This document shows positions 52,593-62,098 of a stretch of DNA of 64,000 bases, one piece after another. The stretch is from Methylacidiphilum infernorum V4 (GTDB lineage Bacteria > Verrucomicrobiota > Verrucomicrobiia > Methylacidiphilales > Methylacidiphilaceae), in contig NC_010794.1 in NCBI RefSeq assembly GCF_000019665.1, positions 1,798,001 to 1,862,000 of the forward strand, given 5' to 3'. The notes beneath the pieces were generated by a model. The model did no database searches. It was not told where the DNA came from and saw only the letters and a program-made list of their open reading frames with translations. How positions within the stretch are numbered: position 1 is the stretch's first letter; each line of letters starts with the position of its first letter. Both the position numbers and the translations under genes were made by a program.

Positions 52593-55010
52593 TTAGGTAT
52601 CTTCGATTTGAAACATATTCCAGAAATTTTGAAAAGCCGTATTCCAACTTCTTTCTTCTCTTACCTTTTCCGCCCATTGCCTCTTCAGTTCCCATGACGG
52701 GGGGTTGTCAAGATAAGAAGAAATGGCCTGGGCCCAGGCTTTCAGATCCTTTGCCTTGCATATCTTTCCCATTCCAAGCTTTCTTACCAGCTCGGAAGGC
52801 CCTCCCACGTCTGAAACTATGGCAGGAACCCCCGAAGCCATGGCTTCAAGAACCACGTTGCCAAAAGTATCCGTTGTACTGGGGAAAACAAAGAGAAAAG
52901 CCGAGGCATAAGCTTTACTCAGCTCAAGGCCGGTGAGCACCCCGGTAAAAATAGCTTCAGGAATCAGCCTTTGCAATTCTTCTCTAAAAGGGCCTTCCCC
53001 GACAAATGCCAAAGAAAATCTCTTGCCCATTCCCCACAAGTAATGAGAGAGATCGGCCAAAAAAGCCAGCTCTTTTTCCTTTGAAATCCTTCCTACATAA
53101 AGAATAACGGGTAAACTCGATCCATATTTTTTCCAAAACGCCTGGTCCGCATAAGAGGGGCTAAACATGTCCACATCCACCCCGCGGGGAAAGAGAGCCA
53201 GCTTTTCAGCAGGAATTCCTCTTTGAACCCAGCACCGCTTATAATACTCGGTATTGACGAGAATTTTATCTAACTGGCCATAGAACCATTCCATGTATTT
53301 CCAGGTCAATGTTTCCATCCAGGAATCATCACTTAAGAACCGGGCATACTGGGGAAAATCGGTATGGTAGATTCCCATCAGGGGAATCCGAAGTATCTTG
53401 CCGGCCAAAAGGGCGCTGAGCCCCACCGGACCCGGAGTGCTGATCACCAGGTGGGAAAAATCTTCTTTCTTGATATAGTCCATTATTTCTAAAAAGGGGG
53501 GAAAACTTAACTTCTGGAGCTTGTACTCGGGAATTTCAAATTCCCCCACCGGTTCGAAATTTTGTACGGGAATATCCAGCTCTTTTAATTGGCTTCTCGA
53601 GATCACCAACTTCAAGTGGGCACCCCTTTTGTACGCCGTTTTGGCCATCGCCTGGATTGTCCGGGCCACCCCGTTGACGTCATCGATGGTGTCCGTAAAC
53701 CAGGCTACCTTGATTTCCGAAAGCTCCCTGGGAAGGTAACCCAAGTAGCGGTGGGCCAATCCTCTCAAAAAAGTTTTATCGGTAGCCTGGTCAAAAAAAG
53801 ACCATAAATAAGGCACAACGGCAAGTCCCAACGGCAGGAAACCCGAGAGGGACTGGAAAGCATCGATGTAATCCCCTTTTTCGAGTCGAGAGACGAACTG
53901 GAGAAACAGCCTATAAGAAAGTTCGTTTACAATTTTGGAAGCTATACGGAAGGAACGGTTAATGGGCTTTTCGGTTGAATGGACGATGGCATCCAGCATC
54001 TGCTTCGTTTTCGCATCGGTCAAAAAATGGATAAACTGCTTCGTCAGCGTTGATCCCTCTGCTATTCCCATGTAATTAAACGCCTGGCCCGTGCGGATCG
54101 CTTCGGCAAAATGTCCTACTTTTTCGGCAAAAGAAAAAGCCGTGGGATTTTGCCCTTTGACAAATCTTTCGGCGATCTTTCCTACAAGATCGGCTGTCAA
54201 GGGGGCTTTCTGCTTCAACCGACTCTGTGTGAATTTAAAAAAAGTATTATAAAAACCGATGGAAGTTTTCAAAGGATCTCCCATCTCCCCTTGGACTTTG
54301 CCCTGTCCCCTAAAAAGGGAGTTAAAAAATTCTTCAACCGTTGCTCCTCCTTTGACTTCCGTCCATGCCGAACCCACTGAAAGCCCCCCATGATCGTTAG
54401 AACCCCCTACAAATATCTTTTCATGCGCCCTATCTCCTTGAGGCGCTAAACCTTGCCTATGGGCAAATTCCTCGATCAGTCCTGGAGTCAACATGCCCAG
54501 GCAGAGGGAAAGGATTTTTTGGGAAAGAGGTTCCAAGGCCCCGTTACAAACCTCAAATCCCTTGAAAAGGAGGATCATTTTCTCGAAATGATCCGCCGTC
54601 AATTTCGAATTTACACTCTTCAAGGGATGAGCCACCGCATGGGGTATGTTTTTTTCAACCAGGTAGCGGGCAAGATCGAAAACATTCAAAGAAAGTTCTT
54701 TTAAGGCAGCAAAATCACGATGATCAAAGTGCCATATCAAAAGATGGATTTCACAGCCGTCAGGGAAAAAAGTGGACAATTCCACTCCTAGAAAAACATC
54801 GGGATATTTTTCCATCAACTCCAGGCACCCCTCAATCCGGTTGTGATCCGTAATGGTTTTCCACCGCATCCCCTTGGCTTGAAGCTTGTCATAAAGCTCT
54901 TGGGGAGGGGTACAGCTTTGGGGAAAACCGATACGGCGCAGGACCCACTCCGAAGGCCTGTCCGAATAACTCGAATGAAGATGAAGATCAACTTTTGACC
55001 AGGACTCCAT
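52593..55010 (-). CDS. PHP-domain / GT4 glycosyltransferase fusion
   Basis: An ~805-residue two-domain protein. Residues 1 to ~240 resemble PHP metal-dependent phosphoesterases: DLHLHSSYSD near the start, 'ITDHNRIEG', 'GVELSTFFPDGCEIHLLIWH' and 'GGSNDHGGL'. Residues ~433-805 are a GT-B glycosyltransferase of family GT4: 'WFTDTIDDVNGVARTI', 'YVGRISKEKEL' and the donor-binding 'TDTFGNVVLEAMASG', where the first glutamate of the usual E-x7-E is Asp. The donor and acceptor are unknown; relatives make glycolipids. The frame opens at 55088, but the ATG at 55010 (GGAG upstream) gives the proper domain start. It overlaps the deacetylase-like gene by 23 bases. Confidence 0.85.
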   Translation of the reverse strand: MESWSKVDLHLHSSYSDRPSEWVLRRIGFPQSCTPPQELYDKLQAKGMRWKTITDHNRIEGCLELMEKYPDVFLGVELSTFFPDGCEIHLLIWHFDHRDFAALKELSLNVFDLARYLVEKNIPHAVAHPLKSVNSKLTADHFEKMILLFKGFEVCNGALEPLSQKILSLCLGMLTPGLIEEFAHRQGLAPQGDRAHEKIFVGGSNDHGGLSVGSAWTEVKGGATVEEFFNSLFRGQGKVQGEMGDPLKTSIGFYNTFFKFTQSRLKQKAPLTADLVGKIAERFVKGQNPTAFSFAEKVGHFAEAIRTGQAFNYMGIAEGSTLTKQFIHFLTDAKTKQMLDAIVHSTEKPINRSFRIASKIVNELSYRLFLQFVSRLEKGDYIDAFQSLSGFLPLGLAVVPYLWSFFDQATDKTFLRGLAHRYLGYLPRELSEIKVAWFTDTIDDVNGVARTIQAMAKTAYKRGAHLKLVISRSQLKELDIPVQNFEPVGEFEIPEYKLQKLSFPPFLEIMDYIKKEDFSHLVISTPGPVGLSALLAGKILRIPLMGIYHTDFPQYARFLSDDSWMETLTWKYMEWFYGQLDKILVNTEYYKRCWVQRGIPAEKLALFPRGVDVDMFSPSYADQAFWKKYGSSLPVILYVGRISKEKELAFLADLSHYLWGMGKRFSLAFVGEGPFREELQRLIPEAIFTGVLTGLELSKAYASAFLFVFPSTTDTFGNVVLEAMASGVPAIVSDVGGPSELVRKLGMGKICKAKDLKAWAQAISSYLDNPPSWELKRQWAEKVREERSWNTAFQNFWNMFQIEDT

Positions 55011-55737
55011 AAGTTTCCGACTCCATTCCCCTATCCAGGAAATTCTTGACGAACCTCTCAAGCTGCTCCCACAAGGAGCGATAATCACTATCCTCGGGAT
55101 GAACGGCTACTCTTACATGACCTTTTCCTTTCCCGAGCGCCCTGCTCTTCAGCCAACTGTTCCATGCCCGAGAGATCATCCTCCTCCACGCCGACCTATT
55201 CGACCAGCAAAGGGAAAATGAATAAATAGAGGAAGGGGTTGAGTTTTCAAGTAAAATAATGCGATCAATTGCTGCCGTATAACGAAATCCCGCTTTGCGA
55301 AGCCAATGGAGCAGGGGCGGCTCATAGAGCCATCCTGGAGCGATAAATCCCTTCGTGGGCCATCCCAATTGCCCGAAGAGCTTCTTGGCTTGACCAATCC
55401 GCCTTAAGGCTTCTCTTTCTCCAATATCAAGGAACTCGGCTTCGCCTTGGGTGTAAAACCGCGTCCAAAAAAGTTGAGAAAGCTTTTCTTTGCTGCCCAG
55501 CCGATCATGATAAAAACCATGAATGATCGGCTCGTCCCCACGGCTCAGCCGATCGCCTACCCATGCACGAAACCCCTCGTCTTCCTCGATGGATTTCTGG
55601 TGGTGATAAAAAGGGATGATCAGCAGCCCTGTCTTTTTAACTCCCCAAGACAAAAGCTGCTCTCTTTGTTTTTCAATTTTAGCTCTATTCAGAGGATGCA
55701 CGTCATGGAGAGTGACAAAAAGAAATTTTTCAGTCAT
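54988..55737 (-). CDS. DUF2334 polysaccharide deacetylase-like protein
   Basis: A 249-residue protein with a deacetylase-like (beta/alpha)7 fold pattern: 'FVTLHDVHPLN' near the N-terminus with the probable metal Asp, 'IIHGFYHDRLG' with an HGxxH motif, and 'GFIAPGWLYEPPLLHWLRKA' later. These match the DUF2334 branch. It may remove acetyl groups from an envelope or storage glycan, but no substrate is evident. It overlaps the PHP-GT gene by 23 bases and is 26 bases after the acetyltransferase gene, so all four genes of this cluster form one operon. Confidence 0.82.
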   Translation of the reverse strand: MTEKFLFVTLHDVHPLNRAKIEKQREQLLSWGVKKTGLLIIPFYHHQKSIEEDEGFRAWVGDRLSRGDEPIIHGFYHDRLGSKEKLSQLFWTRFYTQGEAEFLDIGEREALRRIGQAKKLFGQLGWPTKGFIAPGWLYEPPLLHWLRKAGFRYTAAIDRIILLENSTPSSIYSFSLCWSNRSAWRRMISRAWNSWLKSRALGKGKGHVRVAVHPEDSDYRSLWEQLERFVKNFLDRGMESETYGVLVKS

Positions 55738-55763
55738 GCGCTTTTCCCCAAAACAACCTTATT

Positions 55764-56501
55764 TTACTTGGAATAAAGCAAGGGGGTTTTTTTTAAATCC
55801 TTGACCACGGTAAAAAGAAAAACCTTTGATGGGTAATGTTCTTTGTACTTGGTGATTTCTACGCTGTTCAACACCTCGAATCCAAATCGGCTAAATAAAG
55901 CCGGTTTTCTCCTTTCTCCAAAAACGACGATTTGTCCATAAACTTGGCTATATCCTCTTGAAATCAGGTAAGAAAGAAAGCTGTCAATGAGTCTCCTGGT
56001 TGTCGTGGGGCTTTTCACCTTGGGTAAGAGGTTAATGTGAAAATGCGGGCAATTTTTTGGAGCCGGAGGAGTTTGTTTCAGGCCCGAAAAAATCAGCCAG
56101 CGGATGTATTTTTTGGACGCCGGCTTATAAGGTTTAAAGAAATAGCGGTAGAAGAGTTTCATCAGCAACAAGGGGCCGTTCAAAAGATCAAAACAAAGCT
56201 TCATTCTAGGCTTGCAACAACCGATGAGATAACCGCCGACCTCTCCGCCCAATTCGCAAACAAAAGCCGATTCCGGCTCCATGTCCGTGTAGTAGCGGGT
56301 AAGAAAATCGGCAAAAAGTTCCCTATCCTCAAAAACGGGATCGATCGGCTTACCGAGAAAGCCGGTATCCGCGCATATCCTTCGGATCGCTTCCCTGTCC
56401 TTGGGGCAATACTTTCGAATAACCGGCTCTTGGTCCTTTTTTCCCTCGAGGATGACTTTCCGGTTCTCATTAAGGTCCATCGACACCGCGTTTTTGTGCA
56501 T
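55764..56501 (-). CDS. GNAT-family acetyltransferase
   Basis: A 245-residue protein. The N-terminal 'VIRKYCPKDREAIRRICADTGFLG' (read in two parts), the 'PESAFVCELGGEVGGYLIGC' strand, and 'RRLIDSFLSYLISRGYSQVY' followed by 'FSRFGFEVLN' fit the GNAT acetyl-CoA fold. A central insert of ~50 residues is unusual. The start is uncertain between 56501 and the ATG at 56480. It overlaps the upstream GT4 gene, and may acetylate the product or an intermediate of this glycoconjugate operon. Confidence 0.7.
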   Translation of the reverse strand: MHKNAVSMDLNENRKVILEGKKDQEPVIRKYCPKDREAIRRICADTGFLGKPIDPVFEDRELFADFLTRYYTDMEPESAFVCELGGEVGGYLIGCCKPRMKLCFDLLNGPLLLMKLFYRYFFKPYKPASKKYIRWLIFSGLKQTPPAPKNCPHFHINLLPKVKSPTTTRRLIDSFLSYLISRGYSQVYGQIVVFGERRKPALFSRFGFEVLNSVEITKYKEHYPSKVFLFTVVKDLKKTPLLYSK

Positions 56502-57696
56502 ATTCTAAAACAGCCTCCTTGCATTCATCCCGGCCTTCTTTACCCATCGCCTTTAGGTAATATCCCCACAATCTTTCGAAAACCTGGCCCCATCCATACT
56601 TGGCTCTCACTTTCCTGGATAACTCTAGGCCCAATTCTCTAAGATCGGTTTGCCGAAAATTCCTTATTGCCTCTGCAAAAGCTCGGGGGCAATTTTTCCT
56701 CGGCCAGTATTCCAATCCTCCCTCTATCTGCTCGTCCATGTTTGTCCCATGTACTCCGATGACAGGACATCCACAAGATTGGCTTTCAATCGTTACCAGG
56801 CCAAAGGTCTCCACGATTCCAGGATGAACGAACAGGTCGGCGCTCCGGTAGCTGCGGGCAAGATCCTCCTTGGAATCAAGGTAGGGAATCCAGGCGATTC
56901 GGCCGAGTTTTTTCTTCAAATCCAATACAAGGCTCCTGAGGGGGCCATCCCCAATGATGAGAAGCCAGTAATTGTTCCCAGGCTCTTCTTCCAGGAGGCA
57001 TCGAAAAGTCTCCAGGAGCAAAACAAGATTTTTTTCCTTTGAAAGTCTTCCCACGTAAAGAAGTAAAAAAGCATCGGGGGGAATGGCTAAAAACTTTCTC
57101 CAGCTTTCGTCTTTCGGTCCCGGACTGAAATTTTCTGTATCCACCCCCAAGGGGAGAGGGACGGCATTATCCAATCCCCAGTTTTTGAGCAATCCGCAAA
57201 GCTTGTAAGAGGGAACAACCGTTAACCGGAACTTTGAGAAAAGGCTGATAATATAGCCCTTGGCCATGTTTCTAAACGCCGTTTCCGCAAGCTTACCCCC
57301 GTAACGGGAAAAAGTCCTCAAGTAAGCCTCGGGAAAATGGCTATGATAAAAGCCGACAACGGGGATTTTCAGTCTCCTGGCTTTCCTTAAGATAAACCAA
57401 GCCAACTGGTAAGGATCTCCGACTTCAATAATGTCCGGATTAATCTCATCGATGAGCAAAGACAAGGTTTTTAAATTCAACATGACTCTATACCGGGAAG
57501 TTTTATCTAGCCTAGGGGATTTGATGGTTATCGTGTGCACCGACTTATCGGACAGATGTTGGTTTTTTTCCCCGGGAACGATTAAAAAATGCTCATCTTT
57601 AGCGAGCCTGCGCACGTAATCCTGTTTCTCAGAGAGGTACCGTTTTACCCCACCGCTACAAGGAGAATAAAACTGGGTTATATCGCATATTTTCAT
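56470..57696 (-). CDS. GT4 family glycosyltransferase
   Basis: A ~408-residue GT-B enzyme. 'MKICDITQFYSPCSGGVKRY' is the typical N-terminal nucleotide-sugar-glycosyltransferase start. 'LYVGRLSKEKNLVLLL', 'LFVHPGIVETFGLVTIESQS' (full E-x7-E pattern) and 'CGCPVIGVHG' follow. The frame is open to 57909, but the family begins at the ATG at 57696, which has AGGAAG upstream; the preceding 71 residues look non-homologous. It is the first gene of the four-gene glycoconjugate operon. Mannosyl- or glucosyltransfer to a lipid or glycan is likely; the donor is not determined. Confidence 0.88.
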   Translation of the reverse strand: MKICDITQFYSPCSGGVKRYLSEKQDYVRRLAKDEHFLIVPGEKNQHLSDKSVHTITIKSPRLDKTSRYRVMLNLKTLSLLIDEINPDIIEVGDPYQLAWFILRKARRLKIPVVGFYHSHFPEAYLRTFSRYGGKLAETAFRNMAKGYIISLFSKFRLTVVPSYKLCGLLKNWGLDNAVPLPLGVDTENFSPGPKDESWRKFLAIPPDAFLLLYVGRLSKEKNLVLLLETFRCLLEEEPGNNYWLLIIGDGPLRSLVLDLKKKLGRIAWIPYLDSKEDLARSYRSADLFVHPGIVETFGLVTIESQSCGCPVIGVHGTNMDEQIEGGLEYWPRKNCPRAFAEAIRNFRQTDLRELGLELSRKVRAKYGWGQVFERLWGYYLKAMGKEGRDECKEAVLEYAQKRGVDGP

Positions 57697-58022
57697 CTTC
57701 GTCTTTGGCTTCCTCTCTCTTTCCCCTTTCCCCAAGGATTTTTTCCCTCTTTTTATTTTAAGGGAAAGGGCGGTCGCATCCAGGAAGAAATTCCCTATAA
57801 TAATAGCTTGAGAAAAAATATTTTCCATAAGATAGCCTATGTTTTGATCATTTTGATTTATAAAGCTGGGCCGTCCCCGTCCAAAAGATCCCTTTCTATC
57901 TCCTCCCAAAGGAAGAATCTTTTTTTCTTTCCTTTTTCAATCCCTATTATTTTGGTCATCTTCCTGCTTTCCGGGTTAAAAATTTACGGTTGTTTTTCTT
58001 CCCCTTGACTGGTAAGAGAAAA
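57697..58022. other. Divergent intergenic region
   Basis: This 326-base stretch lies between the divergent GT4 gene and the outer-membrane protein gene. Open frames extend into it from both genes (to 57909 on the minus strand and 57990 on the plus), but family alignments do not support them. It is A/T-rich with many homopolymers. I see no RNA gene and no confident promoter pair. Confidence 0.45.
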
Positions 58023-59471
58023 GTGTTGCTTAGAGCATTTTTGAGTTTTCCTAACGGCCCCTTAGGAAACAGGTTTTTCTATTTCTGTTTTTCACTTTCT
58101 AAGAAAATCATCCTTTGGGTCTGTTTCATGGGGGTTGCCGTCAAGACGACGAGGGCTGTAGATCTCCAACAAGAAAGCATAGCCGAACTTCAAAAGGCGC
58201 TTGAAGAAGGAGGAATTGCCGTGGAGAGTAGGCCTCCGGCTATCGCTCTTTCCGGATATATAGACAGCAGCTATACCTACAACTTCATTTCGGCTCATTC
58301 GGGCAAAACGGCAGCCCAAACCGCACAAATTCCAACGCGAATGGACAGCGATGGCATTGCCGGTGGAGGATGGAATCTCAACCAAGTTTACCTGGTGATT
58401 GAAAAACCCCTTTCGGAAATTAACGATTGGCAATCAGGATTCAGGGCCGATCTCATGGTCGGAGAAGATGCGGCTTCCATGGGCATGCCGGACAACATTG
58501 TAGGGCTCTCTACCCCCAACAGCAATGGTTTAGCCTTAAACATCTCTTCATTTCTTTTGGCGCAGGCCTATGCCCAGTTTAGGGTGCCTGTAGGCAACGG
58601 GCTGGACCTTAAAATGGGCAAATTTATGTCTCCTTTTGCTTTTGAAGTCATGGAAAGACCGGCCAATGTGAACTTTTCCTACGGGCTTATTTTTTCAAAT
58701 CTCATTCCCGAGATTCTCGTGGGTGCCGAAGCGGTTTATCCTTTTTCCAACTCGCTGGAACTGACATTGGGCATTACCGATGGAGGGTTTAACACGGCCA
58801 GGGGAGGATTTCCTTTTTTTGGCGAAGTGAACAACGAGCCTTTTTCTTCCCTTTTTCTCGGTTCCTTGCGCTACGAAACACCAAGGAAAAATGCCCTTGT
58901 TACTACTTCGGTTCTTTTTGGCCCTGACGGGGCCGATCCCCCGGGCTTCGGCTTATATCCAGGTTTTGCCGGTGAGGGTGTATTCAGGGAAAGCCCGTAT
59001 AACCGTTCCGCCCCCTTTGTTCTTGGGGATATCTATGGATCTTGGATTCCTCAAGTCAGCAAGGACAGGCTCCTTGTTGCCTTAGAGCTTACAGGGGGCT
59101 TCTACAACGGCGGGGTTGCCCTACCTACAGATCCTTTAAGTTCAAGGGCATCGGCCAATTGGTATGGGGCGAGTTTCTGGATGAAATACCAGCTTACAGC
59201 TCTCTTGAGCATCGCTTTTAGGCAGGATTGGATTGAAGGATCAAACAACGAAATTCTCTATCAACATGTGGGACGCACCGACATATGGAGTTCGACCCTC
59301 ACGTTCCGCATCGACCTTTGGGAAAACATGATGCTCAGAGCCGAGGGAAGAATGGATTGGGGTAAAGATGTTGTGGGCGCCATTCTTGCCCCATTGGGAC
59401 TCCCCTCGGTTCCCGTATCCTCCGGGCCCGCTTTTTTCGCCGCCATCGAAGCCGCCTATGCCTTTTGGTAA
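58023..59471 (+). CDS. Outer-membrane beta-barrel protein (porin-like)
   Basis: About 480 residues. A hydrophobic signal segment (around KKIILWVCFMGVAV) ends in TTRAVD, a likely signal peptidase I site. The mature part starts with a short heptad-like stretch (ESIAELQKALEEGGIAVESR), as in porins with a coiled-coil N-terminus. 'ALSGYIDSSYTYNF' follows, and many alternating strands end in 'AAIEAAYAFW' with the aromatic terminal residue. This resembles the OmpL-like putative porin-2 barrels. The start is uncertain: GTG 58023 with GGTAAGAG upstream, TTG 57990, or ATG 58128 (which would remove most of the signal peptide). It lies in front of the oxidoreductase gene. Confidence 0.75.
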   Translation: MLLRAFLSFPNGPLGNRFFYFCFSLSKKIILWVCFMGVAVKTTRAVDLQQESIAELQKALEEGGIAVESRPPAIALSGYIDSSYTYNFISAHSGKTAAQTAQIPTRMDSDGIAGGGWNLNQVYLVIEKPLSEINDWQSGFRADLMVGEDAASMGMPDNIVGLSTPNSNGLALNISSFLLAQAYAQFRVPVGNGLDLKMGKFMSPFAFEVMERPANVNFSYGLIFSNLIPEILVGAEAVYPFSNSLELTLGITDGGFNTARGGFPFFGEVNNEPFSSLFLGSLRYETPRKNALVTTSVLFGPDGADPPGFGLYPGFAGEGVFRESPYNRSAPFVLGDIYGSWIPQVSKDRLLVALELTGGFYNGGVALPTDPLSSRASANWYGASFWMKYQLTALLSIAFRQDWIEGSNNEILYQHVGRTDIWSSTLTFRIDLWENMMLRAEGRMDWGKDVVGAILAPLGLPSVPVSSGPAFFAAIEAAYAFW

Positions 59472-59529
59472 AATAGGTTAACTTCTATTTGTTTGTTGGT
59501 TCTTACCCTTCCTTGGATTAGTTTTCTTT

Positions 59530-60522
59530 ATGAAAAACAAACAGATTATTCTTGTTAAAAAACCCGAGGGGATGATCGACGAGTCTCACTTTGCGGCTGT
59601 TTTTACCGATGTTCCTGCTCCAAAAGACGGGGAAGTGCTGGTCAAAAATCGTTACGTTTCGATCGATCCCTATTTAAGGCTTTTGACTGAAGAGCCGGCT
59701 ACCTTTAGCCGGGGAGTACAAGTGGGGAGCCGGATGGAAAGTTGGTCGGTAGGTGAAGTCCTGGAATCTAAAAGTGACGCCTTTAAGCCAAGTCAATTCG
59801 TCGTCGGTTACTTGGGATGGCAAGAATACGGCCTTTCCGAGGCTAGAGATTTAAGAAGGATCGATCCTTCCCTTGCTCCCCTACCCGCTTTTCTAGGGGT
59901 GTTAGGGATGCCCGGGATAACCGCTTATTTCGGGATATTCCGTTACGGGAAACCGCAGGCTGGACAGACCGTCCTCATTTCCGCGGCTTCTGGAACGGTA
60001 GGAATGACCGCTGGACAGTTAGCCAAGATGCATAGTTGCAGGGTTATCGGCATAGCCGAAACCGAGGAAAAATGCCGCTACCTGGTTGAGGAACTGCACT
60101 TCGATCGGGCAATTAATATTTCCCAGAGGAGTCTTATCGAAGGACTCAAGGAAGACGCCCCTGAAGGAATCGATCTTTATTACGACAACGTGGGAGGAGA
60201 AACGCTCGACAACGCCCTCTTATTCCTTAGAAAAAACAGCCGGGTGGTCATTTGCGGGATGATCTCTCAATACAACGTCAAGACTCCCTATGCTCTTAAA
60301 AATTTTGAAAGACTCCATTCGGCCCGGGCAACCCTCAAGGGATTTATCGTCGCCGACCTGATGAGCCAATGGCCGGAAGCCCTAAGCAAGCTGGAGAGAT
60401 GGGTAAAAGAAAAAAAACTCAAGCATAAAGAGAATATCTTCCATGGACTTGAAAACGCTCCCAAAGCCCTCCATTCCATTTTTACCGAAGCCCCCATAGG
60501 CAAAACGGTTGTTGAAGTATAA
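59530..60522 (+). CDS. NADP-dependent oxidoreductase (MDR superfamily, zinc-free)
   Basis: A 330-residue protein of the leukotriene-B4 dehydrogenase/alkenal reductase branch of the medium-chain dehydrogenases. Typical motifs are 'RYVSIDPYLR', 'LGVLGMPGITAYFGI', the nucleotide-binding 'ISAASGTVGMTAGQLAK' and 'LYYDNVGGETLD'. No zinc ligands are present. Relatives reduce alpha,beta-unsaturated aldehydes and ketones, often in detoxification. It converges with the maltokinase gene, with 14 bases between stops. Confidence 0.9.
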   Translation: MKNKQIILVKKPEGMIDESHFAAVFTDVPAPKDGEVLVKNRYVSIDPYLRLLTEEPATFSRGVQVGSRMESWSVGEVLESKSDAFKPSQFVVGYLGWQEYGLSEARDLRRIDPSLAPLPAFLGVLGMPGITAYFGIFRYGKPQAGQTVLISAASGTVGMTAGQLAKMHSCRVIGIAETEEKCRYLVEELHFDRAINISQRSLIEGLKEDAPEGIDLYYDNVGGETLDNALLFLRKNSRVVICGMISQYNVKTPYALKNFERLHSARATLKGFIVADLMSQWPEALSKLERWVKEKKLKHKENIFHGLENAPKALHSIFTEAPIGKTVVEV

Positions 60523-60536
60523 GCAAGAGCGCAACT

Positions 60537-62066
60537 TTAACGGATCAGTTCGAGCAACGCGCTGAGGGGAATTCCTACCCAAGAAGGCCTGCTTCCCAGC
60601 TCGTAGCCCACTTCATATACCGCCTTTTCGAGCAGGAAAAAATCCAGCAGCAGCCGGAAATTCTTTTCTTCGGTCGGCAATAGAATACTTCCCCGAGTCA
60701 TTCGCCTGTAAGCATCAAGAAAATTTTTAGAGACTTTTGAGTACCACAGCTCGGCAAGCTTCTTCAAAAAAAAGCCTTCTCTTTCTTTGCCTTCCGCAAA
60801 AGAGTAAGCCACGTAATGAAAAGACCTGAGCATTCCCGCCACGTCACGCAACCCGGGCCACTTGATTTTCCTTCTTGCCATAGCCCGGTTAGGTTCCCCC
60901 TCGAAATCGATAACCAGGTAATCTGATCCGGTCCACAACAGTTGACCCAGGTGATAATCTCCATGGATCCTGATTTTATGGACACATCCCGCTTCCAGCG
61001 CGCTGATTTTTTCCTCCAATCTTTTTCTTACCCGCTCCGTCAATGAACCGAAGGAAAGATTTTGCCGCGACAGCCAGGCATTGAACCAGGGATTGGAAGG
61101 AGCATTTGTCCACTTTTCCTTCATGATGCCAATCGATTCTTCGTAGAGAAAGTAAAGATCTTCTTTCTCTAGAGGTTGGGGTTCGAAAGAGGGGATTCCT
61201 TGGGCTCTACTCAAGGCCAAGTGAAGTCCGGCCGTTCTTTCTCCAATCAAAGCAGCATCTGGGCCAAAATAAGCCCCACCGGCCATTGCTGAGAACCCCG
61301 AACCGCCGGTCTCATCGTTTGGCTGCAACCGGGCTGCCCGGATGAATCGAGATAAAGCTTCTTGAGCCTTTTTCCAACCATTCTCCAGGCTAGGAACATA
61401 GCTGCTAAGAAGACCAAGAGTGTAGGATAGGCCTTCAATCCGGGCTTCGATTTTGCCCCTGTAGGCAGGCACATGGGAAAAGGAAGATCGTTCCGTAAGG
61501 AAAGAAAGAATTTCTGTCTCGGGGTTTTCTCCGGGTTCAAGCTTGCGGTAGAGCTTTAAAAAGAATTCCTGGCCCAAGATGTAGGCGCTGTTGGATTGGT
61601 CGGCGGCTAAAAATTGCCCCTGGAGACGGCTCAAAGTGTTTCGATCTAAAGAAAGCAGAAAAGGGGAACCATAACCCTGCATTTTCCCTTTTCCACCCTG
61701 GACTTCTCGTCCTTTCACGATCAACTCGAAAAGCAGTTGGCCCAGTTCAGCCCTAGCCGTAGCTTCCCTATAACTTAAGGAAGAGCGCTCATCAAAAAAC
61801 AGCCTCTCTTCGTTGCCGACCTCGGTCGAGCTTGTTTTCTCCAAGGGCAACGAATAGAGTTCAAGAAGGCCATCGTCATAATAGACTCTAACCAAAAGAA
61901 TGCTGAAGGCTGCCGAGGGGTGATCAAGGCAGAATTCCTCCTCGACGTCCACTTTGGTTATGGATTTAGACTTGGAAGCAAACCACCGGCAACGGGGCAG
62001 GTAAACTCGAAGAGCCTCCGTGAAGGCTTCTCGCTCAGGCGGAGTAAGCCAAAAAAAAGACCGCAT
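60537..62066 (-). CDS. Maltokinase (stand-alone)
   Basis: Mak phosphorylates maltose with ATP to maltose 1-phosphate, the substrate of GlgE. The 509-residue protein carries the aminoglycoside-phosphotransferase-like kinase motif 'IRIHGDYHLGQLLW', where the Asp is catalytic, and 'LVIDFEGEPNRA' as the metal-binding DFE. The N-terminal part begins 'YLPRCRWFASKSKSI', typical of maltokinases and of the TreS-Pep2 C-terminal domain. Here it is a separate gene rather than fused to trehalose synthase. It starts 32 bases after glgE. Confidence 0.9.
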   Translation of the reverse strand: MRSFFWLTPPEREAFTEALRVYLPRCRWFASKSKSITKVDVEEEFCLDHPSAAFSILLVRVYYDDGLLELYSLPLEKTSSTEVGNEERLFFDERSSLSYREATARAELGQLLFELIVKGREVQGGKGKMQGYGSPFLLSLDRNTLSRLQGQFLAADQSNSAYILGQEFFLKLYRKLEPGENPETEILSFLTERSSFSHVPAYRGKIEARIEGLSYTLGLLSSYVPSLENGWKKAQEALSRFIRAARLQPNDETGGSGFSAMAGGAYFGPDAALIGERTAGLHLALSRAQGIPSFEPQPLEKEDLYFLYEESIGIMKEKWTNAPSNPWFNAWLSRQNLSFGSLTERVRKRLEEKISALEAGCVHKIRIHGDYHLGQLLWTGSDYLVIDFEGEPNRAMARRKIKWPGLRDVAGMLRSFHYVAYSFAEGKEREGFFLKKLAELWYSKVSKNFLDAYRRMTRGSILLPTEEKNFRLLLDFFLLEKAVYEVGYELGSRPSWVGIPLSALLELIR

Positions 62067-62098
62067 GGGATTAATTTTAAAGCCTTCCGCTTTCCTTG

